Assembly (NCBI GenBank): GCA_003563255.1
Contig: PWSL01000215.1
Coordinates: 1-18,786, forward strand
Source of the DNA: Desulfonatronospira sp.
GTDB lineage: Bacteria > Desulfobacterota > Desulfovibrionia > Desulfovibrionales > Desulfonatronovibrionaceae
DNA: 18,786 bases
Direction of reading: 5' to 3'
Part shown: positions 14,354-18,786 of the stretch, one piece after another
How the letters are laid out: every line of letters starts with the position of its first letter
How positions within the stretch are numbered: the first letter of the stretch is position 1
Position numbers and translations under genes: made by a program
The notes under the pieces: generated by a model
The model's database searches: none
What the model was told of the DNA's origin: nothing
Seen by the model: only the letters and a program-made list of their open reading frames with translations

Positions 14354-14391
14354 ACCAACATGTTGGTTTGAAATTTGTACTAAGCGCCTAA
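14354..14391 (+). repeat. Family E dispersed repeat, copy 3
   Basis: ACCAACATGTTGG followed by the core GAAATTTGTACTAAGCGCC. It differs by one base from copy 2 over 38 bp. It lies in the gap downstream of the PgeF-family gene. Confidence 0.75.
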
Positions 14392-14411
14392 TAACACTTC
14401 AGTTAACCTGC

Positions 14412-14427
14412 GTAAGCATTCAGGGGA
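14412..14427. repeat. Family A end remnant near the pgeF stop
   Basis: GTAAGCATTCAGGGGA differs by one base from the family A terminus and ends four bases before the stop codon of the PgeF-family gene. No second end is visible nearby. Confidence 0.5.
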
Positions 14428-14430
14428 TTC

Positions 14431-15174
14431 TCAAAGGCGATAAACAACAGCAGCCTGCCGGCCGCTGGGCTTTTCCCGACGATGTGAGAAAAACAAATCC
14501 TCCCGGCACCTGGTGCACATATCCAGGGAAAAGACATCTGAGGGGAGCAGGCCTGCACTGACAAGCTGGTCCCGGGTCAGGGACCACAGGTCCATGGTCT
14601 TTTGCTCCGGCTGATAATATTCTGTAAACTCCCGGCTCCAATGCTCCTCAAAGTAATGAAACTCCGCGCAGCATGGCCCCAGGGAGGGGCCGCGGACTGC
14701 CAGGAGTTCCGTCGGATTAAGGTTGTAGTGTTTGCAGAACTCTTTTGTTGCTCTTTCCGGAAAGCCTGCCCGGTTTCCCCGCCAGCCGCAGTGAAGAGCG
14801 AGTACAAAATCTCCGGACTTGTGAGCAATCATGATGGGCTGACAATCCGCCGTCTTAATCACCGCACCTGCTCTAACTGACGACAGAGCTATGCCGTCTC
14901 CTTCCAGTGATGATCCGGCCAGGCAATCTTCCTGCGGGTCGAAATGCACCCTGGTGCCGTGCACCTGCTTTAGATCCACCCAGCTGTCCAGCCCTAAATC
15001 CTCTTTCAGAGCCCTTCGGTTAGTCGCAGCGTTTTCAGGCTCATCCCCAACATCCAGAGAAATGTTGCCCTGAGCAAAGCTGCCCGAACTGACTCCGCCC
15101 ATCCTGGTCCCGAACACACAGAACACTTTAGCCAGACCAGGAAAAACAAACCTTATATACTGTGGGCTCTTCAC
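14431..15174 (-). CDS. pgeF: PgeF/YfiH family protein (multicopper-polyphenol oxidase/nucleoside phosphorylase fold)
   Basis: 247 residues covering the whole family. The signature residues are present: QVHG (H72), TADCQP (D110, C111), HCGWRG (H128; HAGWRG is usual) and GPSLGPCC (162-169), giving the H-C-H zinc site. A CTRCREDLFFSHRR..GRQ C-terminus completes it. Members are variously reported to edit peptidoglycan precursors (PgeF) or to act as purine nucleoside phosphorylase/deaminase, so the annotation polyphenol oxidase should be treated with care. The start is GTG at 15174 with GGAG upstream. It lies downstream of galE with a 103-bp gap holding a family A remnant; co-transcription is possible. 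Confidence 0.92.
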   Translation of the reverse strand: MKSPQYIRFVFPGLAKVFCVFGTRMGGVSSGSFAQGNISLDVGDEPENAATNRRALKEDLGLDSWVDLKQVHGTRVHFDPQEDCLAGSSLEGDGIALSSVRAGAVIKTADCQPIMIAHKSGDFVLALHCGWRGNRAGFPERATKEFCKHYNLNPTELLAVRGPSLGPCCAEFHYFEEHWSREFTEYYQPEQKTMDLWSLTRDQLVSAGLLPSDVFSLDMCTRCREDLFFSHRREKPSGRQAAVVYRL

Positions 15175-15202
15175 GATTTTTACTCCAACAGAAGGGTTTC
15201 AG

Positions 15203-15232
15203 CTATCACCACAGAGGACCCCTGAATGGTGA
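15203..15232. repeat. Family A right-end remnant between galE and pgeF
   Basis: ATCACCACAGAGGACCCCTG followed by AATGGTGACC resembles the right end of A4 (ATCACCATCGAGGACCCC and GAATGGTTCC). Only this end is recognised. Confidence 0.5.
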
Positions 15233-15277
15233 CCTCCTGATGGTGTATAACAGAAATGTTCAAGGCCATATCCACTG

Positions 15278-16288
15278 CTACCGGAATCCATCCGGATTGT
15301 TTTTTTGCCATCGCCAGCCATCAGCGCACATCTGTTTCAGCCCCCTTTGGGCACGCCAGCCAAGTTCCTTTTCGGCCAGACCTGGTTCGGCATAGCAAAC
15401 CGCAACATCTCCGGGGCGACGGCCAACAATCTCATAAGGAATTGCAACTTGAGTGGTTTCTTCAAAGGCGGTTATCACCTGAAGTACGCTGTATCCGACT
15501 CCTGTGCCGAGATTATAAACGGCCAGACCAGGGCCGGTCTTTAGTTTTTCCATTGCTCTGATATGTCCAATGGCCAGGTCGACCACATGAATATAATCTC
15601 TGACTCCGGTTCCGTCGATGGTGGGATAGTCTCCGCCAAACACCAGCAGTTTGTCCAGTTTTCCAATGCCGACCTGAGTGATATATGGAAACAGGTTATT
15701 GGGGACATCATTGGGGTCTTCCCCGATTTCACCGCCCTCATGAGCACCTACGGGATTAAAGTAACGCAGCAGGACAATATTCCACCTTGAATCAGAAACA
15801 TGCAAATCTTTAAGAATATCTTCGATCACCAGTTTTGTACGCCCATAGGGATTGGTGGTTTTCAAGGGAGCATCCTCCCTGATGGGCACGGCTTCAGGAT
15901 CACCATACACAGTAGCTGAAGAACTGAACACGAAATTCCTGATCCCGTGGCGGCACATGGCATTACACAGGTTCAGGGTTCCGGTGATGTTGTTATGGTA
16001 ATATCGCAGGGGCGCTTGCACTGATTCGCTTACCGCTTTAAGTCCGGCAAAATGGATCACAGCATCGAACCGCCTTTGGGAAAACAGAGCATCGAGTGGC
16101 TCAATATTCAGCAAGTCAAGTTTATGAAATTCGATTGACCCGCCTGTTATTCTTTCAACCCGACGCAGCGATTCCTCTTTGCTGTTGTCAAGATTGTCAA
16201 CTACTACGACCTGGTATCCGCTATTGATCAGTTCAAGACAGGTATGGCTGCCGATGTACCCTGCTCCGCCGGTGACAAGTATGTGCAT
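15278..16288 (-). CDS. galE: UDP-glucose 4-epimerase
   Basis: 336 residues, the typical GalE length. The Rossmann NAD site TGGAGYIGS is at 6-14, DNLDNS follows strand 2, and the catalytic triad is visible as S124 region (FSSSATVYG) with Y148 and K152 (NPYGRTK). It interconverts UDP-glucose and UDP-galactose in the cytoplasm, supplying galactose for envelope polysaccharide. The substrate-binding half (NPVGAHEGGEIGEDP, DYIHVVDLA, NLGTGVGYSV) is intact. ATG at 16288 follows AGAGGT. No other sugar genes are adjacent. Confidence 0.96.
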   Translation of the reverse strand: MHILVTGGAGYIGSHTCLELINSGYQVVVVDNLDNSKEESLRRVERITGGSIEFHKLDLLNIEPLDALFSQRRFDAVIHFAGLKAVSESVQAPLRYYHNNITGTLNLCNAMCRHGIRNFVFSSSATVYGDPEAVPIREDAPLKTTNPYGRTKLVIEDILKDLHVSDSRWNIVLLRYFNPVGAHEGGEIGEDPNDVPNNLFPYITQVGIGKLDKLLVFGGDYPTIDGTGVRDYIHVVDLAIGHIRAMEKLKTGPGLAVYNLGTGVGYSVLQVITAFEETTQVAIPYEIVGRRPGDVAVCYAEPGLAEKELGWRAQRGLKQMCADGWRWQKNNPDGFR

Positions 16289-16338
16289 AGAAATTGACCT
16301 CTCAGTGGTTGAAAATAATCAGCGCATTCCATGGAAAG

Positions 16339-16410
16339 GTAACCATTCAGGGGACTCCGGATACCGGACTGGGGACTGCAATCACCATCGAGGACCCCTT
16401 GAATGGTTCC
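16339..16410. mobile_element. Short family A element (A4, 72 bp)
   Basis: The ends GTAACCATTCAGGGG and CCTTGAATGGTTCC enclose only about 40 bp, compared with 176 bp for A1 and A2. The flanks ATGGAAAG (16331-16338) and ATAGAAAG (16411-16418) match at 7 of 8 bases, in keeping with an 8-bp target duplication. Confidence 0.75.
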
Positions 16411-16417
16411 ATAGAAA

Positions 16418-16447
16418 GTATCTGTACAGCGCTTTGCATATTGCATG
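16418..16447. repeat. Solo left end of family B
   Basis: GTATCTGTACAGCGCTTTGC starts at the right flank of A4 and has no matching right end. Confidence 0.6.
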
Positions 16448-16489
16448 CATAGTTTCCAGCCTGGAAGTGGGCTGGATCTCTCCGCACTT

Positions 16490-16620
16490 GTATCTGTTTA
16501 GCGCTTTTAAGGAAAGCAGGCACCCCCGCACTAATTTTTAGCTGATGCGAAGATCATTATTGAAAAATAAGTGCCGGGAGAGCCAGTCCCCGTGCCACAT
16601 GCAAAGCGCTAAACAGATAC
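16490..16620. mobile_element. Family B element with perfect 8-bp target duplication
   Basis: 131 bp from GTATCTGTTTAGCGC to GCGCTAAACAGATAC. CCGCACTT occurs on both flanks (16482-16489 and 16621-16628), a perfect 8-bp duplication. The internal part resembles the decayed copy at 4281-4388 (AGAGCCAGTCCCC frame), with a looser core stem. No coding capacity. Confidence 0.9.
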
Positions 16621-16686
16621 CCGCACTTACTTTTCATATATTCTGAAGCGTTTCTGTAATAAAAATTTTGCGGGGTGCCTGTCCCT

Positions 16687-16821
16687 TATGTTGCGAGTTT
16701 TTATATATAACAGGTTGATATGCATGTAAATACGCAGGATTTGGCGTGTTCTTCGCATCTTCATTGATATCAGGTGGATATGAAGACATGCAACATAATT
16801 ATTTTGGGCTGGCAACATAAT
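16687..16821. repeat. TTATGTTGC / GCAACATAA inverted motifs beyond the recombinase remnant
   Basis: TTATGTTGC at 16687-16695 is inverted relative to GCAACATAA near 16790 and again near 16812. The stretch 16621-16874 is AT-rich with no open gene. It may be the former end region of the element that carried the recombinase, but this is only a suggestion. Confidence 0.35.
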
Positions 16822-16874
16822 TTTTGGCCTTGGAATATAGTATTACTCGTTTGGGCTCAGCCTGCATATGGGCC

Positions 16875-17335
16875 TTACAGCCTGTCCAGCCAGTCCAGAG
16901 TCTCCTGCTCTTTCTCCCAGTCTAGAAACTCATCCAGTTTGGGGTCATGGGTCTGGTTCTGGGTGTAGTCAATGAACTTCTGCTGCAGATCTCGTTTGCG
17001 ATTCAGGCTCAGCTTGAGATGGACGTAACCATTCAGGGTGTGCCCCAATCGGCCTGGGGACAGTCCCGGCTACACCTTTTCTGCACAAATACAAAAATTA
17101 TGGACGCTAAGTTTTGTGAACCTGCACAGTTACTACTTAGCGGGGACAGTCCCCAGGCCTGATGCCAGTAGCCACCACCGAGCCCCCTATGAATGGTTAC
17201 AGATGGACCATGGTGGATTGCAGGTTTTCATGGCCCAGGTGGTTTTTGATGTCGGTCGGGGCTGAAGCCAGTCCCGAGCATGTTGATGGCACATGAATGC
17301 CTGATGCAATGCACCGGATTCAATCCTTGACGCAC
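16875..17335 (-). pseudogene. Tyrosine recombinase (phage-integrase family), 3' remnant
   Basis: Read on the minus strand, 17335 to 17258 encodes NPVHCIRHSCAINMLGTGFS, with the HxxRH catalytic motif. A one-base shift in the G-run 17258-17261 is then needed to continue as PTDIKNHLGHENLQSTMVHL. Family A copy A2 (17025-17200) splits the frame at this point. After removing A2 and one 8-bp repeat, the frame goes on with KLSLNRKRDLQQKF to ETLDWLDRL and a TAA at 16875. The nucleophile position expected as Tyr (STMVYL) reads His. So the gene is 5' truncated, frameshifted, interrupted and lacks the catalytic Tyr. The LGHENL motif and HxxRH make the family call good. The 5' break coincides with an inverted repeat at 17336. 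Confidence 0.83.
17025..17200. mobile_element. Family A MITE, copy A2, inserted in the recombinase pseudogene
   Basis: 176 bp, the same length as A1, with ends GTAACCATTCAGGG and GAATGGTTAC and the same internal GGGGACAGTCCC and CTTAGCGGGG blocks. AGATGGAC flanks it on both sides (17017-17024 and 17201-17208), a perfect 8-bp target duplication. Deleting the element and one flank restores a continuous recombinase reading frame across the junction. Confidence 0.92.
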
Positions 17336-17453
17336 CTGCAAAAAGTCAGATATTAACTGGTAGTGATAAATATGGACCATCTAACTCTTTGATTTTAATG
17401 ACTACTGACTACTGGCCACTGACTACTGCGACTGGAAATAAGACTTTTTGCAG
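17336..17453. repeat. Inverted-repeat unit CTGCAAAAAGTC...GACTTTTTGCAG
   Basis: Perfect 12-bp inverted ends at 17336-17347 and 17442-17453, extending imperfectly outward. Inside is a degenerate GACTACTG tandem (about 17399-17428). The left end coincides with the break in the recombinase remnant. No flanking duplication was found. From 17454 to 17529 I recognise nothing. Confidence 0.55.
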
Positions 17454-17529
17454 TCGCATCATCCTTGGATAGTAAGTTCTCAATAGTTCTAAGCAGGGGT
17501 CAAAACGGGTACAGTTTATGAGCAAAGTT

Positions 17530-17847
17530 GTTAACTTCTCAATAACTCCGGGCGTATCTGTTTTGCGCTTTTAAGGAAACCAGGGGACAGGCAACTCCGG
17601 GACCCACTTGAGCATCAATTTGTGCTCAAAATGACTCATTTTCTGGGACAAGTGGGTCCCGGAAGAGCCAGTCCCCATGCCACATCCAAATCGCTAAACA
17701 GATACCTCCGGGCAGTATTCCTGGATACCGGCTTCCGCCGTTATGACATCACAATACAACGACTTGTTTTCATTCGTCATTTCGGCGAAAGCCGGAATCC
17801 AGGTATTTTCTTAGTGTAAGATCGCCCGGAGTTATTGAGAAGTTACC
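17530..17847. repeat. Family C repeat, copy C2, split by a family B insertion
   Basis: The left part 17530-17553 (TTAACTTCTCAATAACTCCG and GGC) and the right part from 17714 to 17847 together match the reverse complement of C1 (2489-2645) almost throughout. The intervening B element and one CTCCGGGC account for the difference. The right end GGAGTTATTGAGAAGTTACC lies 64 bp before the next gene. Confidence 0.85.
17554..17705. mobile_element. Family B element inserted in C2, perfect 8-bp duplication
   Basis: 152 bp from GTATCTGTTTTGCGC to TCGCTAAACAGATAC. CTCCGGGC flanks both sides (17546-17553 and 17706-17713). The core CCGGGACCCACTTG / CAAGTGGGTCCCGG matches the copy at 8813 in the opposite orientation. 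The uninterrupted target sequence CTCCGGGCAGTATT is present once in C1 (as its reverse complement), which fixes the boundaries directly. Confidence 0.93.
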
Positions 17848-17911
17848 GCAAGCGTGTCTGCTAGACAATATTATATAGGCATTAAAAACCAACAATACCG
17901 GGAGATGAAAA

Positions 17912-18391
17912 ATGCGAAAAGTTCTTTCATTGATTCTAATATTGCCGATCTCATGCATTCTACTTGTAGCATCTGAAGCAAAAGGACAGACGGCAATAAA
18001 CTGGAAAGAGGCTTTTGTTACGGTTGAAAGCAACATGCAGGCGATTGAAGGGCATGAAGGGCATTTTATCGGTATCATGCACCAACGGGGATTTGCTTTT
18101 TACGAGGACGGGGAAACGGCAACTGTCAAGGTTTGGCTGACCTTTGAGCGTTCCGGCCCAGAAACGAAGTATAGTGGTTATGCAGTCTACAATTTCCTTG
18201 ATGACACCACAAAAGTAGTTCGCCTGAAAGGTTCTGGTGACCCAAGAGGAAAACAGACTGGAGAATTTGTATTTAAAGGCGGTACAGGTCGTTTTGAAGG
18301 CATTGACGGTGGTGGTGCTTTTCAAGGGCAAGGTTTTCCACCCCATGGAGATATACATGTGGATGTTAACGGTACCTATTCTCTTCCTTAG
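17912..18391 (+). CDS. Small exported protein, possible beta-barrel (allene oxide cyclase-like fold)
   Basis: 159 residues. A Sec signal peptide is clear: RK at 2-3, a hydrophobic core 5-20 and a likely cleavage after SEAKG near residue 25. An internal Cys at 15 does not make a good lipobox. The mature part is rich in beta strands and glycine, with GEFVFKGGTGRFEGIDGGG near the C-terminus. A GTGRFEG-type turn is common in small eight-stranded barrels such as the allene oxide cyclase-like and DUF3224 groups; this is a resemblance, not an identification. ATG at 17912 follows GGGAG. The base composition looks more AT-rich than that of neighbouring genes, which may hint at a separate origin. The repeat C2 end lies just upstream. 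Confidence 0.8.
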   Translation: MRKVLSLILILPISCILLVASEAKGQTAINWKEAFVTVESNMQAIEGHEGHFIGIMHQRGFAFYEDGETATVKVWLTFERSGPETKYSGYAVYNFLDDTTKVVRLKGSGDPRGKQTGEFVFKGGTGRFEGIDGGGAFQGQGFPPHGDIHVDVNGTYSLP

Positions 18392-18394
18392 TTA

Positions 18395-18457
18395 GTGGCT
18401 TACTCCTGAAACCCTGTTGTCATAAAATACAAGAAAAATTTGAGCCATGACGGGGGT
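18395..18457. repeat. R4 end joined to R6 block
   Basis: GGCTTACTCCTGAAACCCTG (inverted R4 end, compare 7185-7211) is followed by AAGAAAAATTTGAGCCATG (R6, compare 7323-7352). The same order of the two modules downstream of a gene in both places suggests a larger compound repeat with variable spacing. Confidence 0.65.
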
Positions 18458-18550
18458 TCAGCACTTGGCACTGGGATTGTTTCATTTTTGGACACTAAGC
18501 TCAGGTGCTCCCCCCGCCGCGCAAGCGGCTGATGCCTTTTCCTTGTGGGT

Positions 18551-18764
18551 CCTGCCCCGTGAAACAACGCTGAAAGCGTTCCTGCGGAGCAGGGTTTCAC
18601 TGGGGTCTTATTCCCGCAAGGAAAAAACATGCTTCTTAAATCTCTTTCATCTGTGTCAATCTGCTTGCCCGGTGAAATAGACGAAGTCTCAGCGCAGTTT
18701 ATCCCGTGAAACAGTCCCTTGGGACTCCCCAAAGGGGGTTTCACTGGGACGGATTTCACTGGGT
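18551..18764. repeat. R5 hairpin repeats with one nested inside another
   Basis: Positions 18551-18606: CCTGCCCCGTGAAAC faces GTTTCACTGGGG around the same ACGCT-GAA-AGCGT and CCTGC-GGA-GCAGG pair as at 7204-7261. At 18668-18764 the outer arms GGTGAAAT / ATTTCACTGGG enclose an AGAC-GAA-GTCT hairpin and a complete inner unit (18703-18749) with arms CCCGTGAAAC / GTTTCACTGGG and AGTCCC-TT-GGGACT inside. Outer and inner arms differ at one base and pair only with their own partner. No gene is seen from 18392 to the window end, where another R5 start (CCTGCCCCGT) is cut off. Confidence 0.75.
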
Positions 18765-18786
18765 GTGATCTGCCTGCCCCGTAAAA

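Overview
This window looks like a chromosomal segment of a free-living Gram-negative bacterium. It is probably deltaproteobacterial (Desulfobacterota), perhaps Desulfovibrionales. I infer this from a soluble multi-PAS histidine kinase, an NtrX-type sigma-54 activator, a rubrerythrin typical of anaerobes or microaerophiles, and a one-domain bacterial voltage-gated channel. No rRNA or ribosomal protein gene is present, so the assignment is soft. The genes are mostly housekeeping or single-function units, not one operon.

Layout: a three-PAS histidine kinase (186-2108, +); tRNA-Arg(UCU) (2143-2219, -); a membrane-anchored metallophosphoesterase (2742-3866, +); rubrerythrin with its own promoter, AT-rich palindromes and a terminator (4630-5124, -), downstream of a NaChBac-like ion channel (5198-6019, -); a SpoIIM-family membrane protein (6473-7051, -); cyclopropane fatty acid synthase (7653-8774, -); an amidohydrolase (9090-10238, -); an NtrX-like regulator (10973-12424, +) convergent with a phosphoglycolate-phosphatase-like HAD enzyme (12434-13084, -); a Uma2 family protein (13307-13867, +); a PgeF/YfiH family protein (14431-15174, -) and galE (15278-16288, -); the wrecked 3' end of a tyrosine recombinase gene (16875-17335, -); and a small exported protein (17912-18391, +).

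The striking part is between the genes. Almost every gap of more than 300 bp is packed with short non-coding repeats from about ten families. Family A (176 bp, ends GTAACCATTCAGGG) and family B (about 130-150 bp, ends GTATCTGTTTAGCGC) are flanked by 8-bp direct repeats at several copies, so they behave as miniature transposable elements. The GTA ends and 8-bp duplications resemble IS66-type elements; that parentage is inference. One B copy sits inside a copy of family C whose intact version is present elsewhere in this window, giving an internal empty-site control. One A copy interrupts the recombinase pseudogene, and removing it with one 8-bp repeat rejoins the reading frame.

A second layer consists of hairpins whose stems differ from copy to copy while pairing is kept. 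Examples are the B cores inside a fixed GGGGAC frame, the CCCGTTRAAC/GTTTAACTGGG repeats with matched and even nested arms, and a swarm of perfect hairpins with 2-4-nt loops. No CRISPR array, phage module or intact transposase gene is seen, so the activities that spread these repeats must lie elsewhere.
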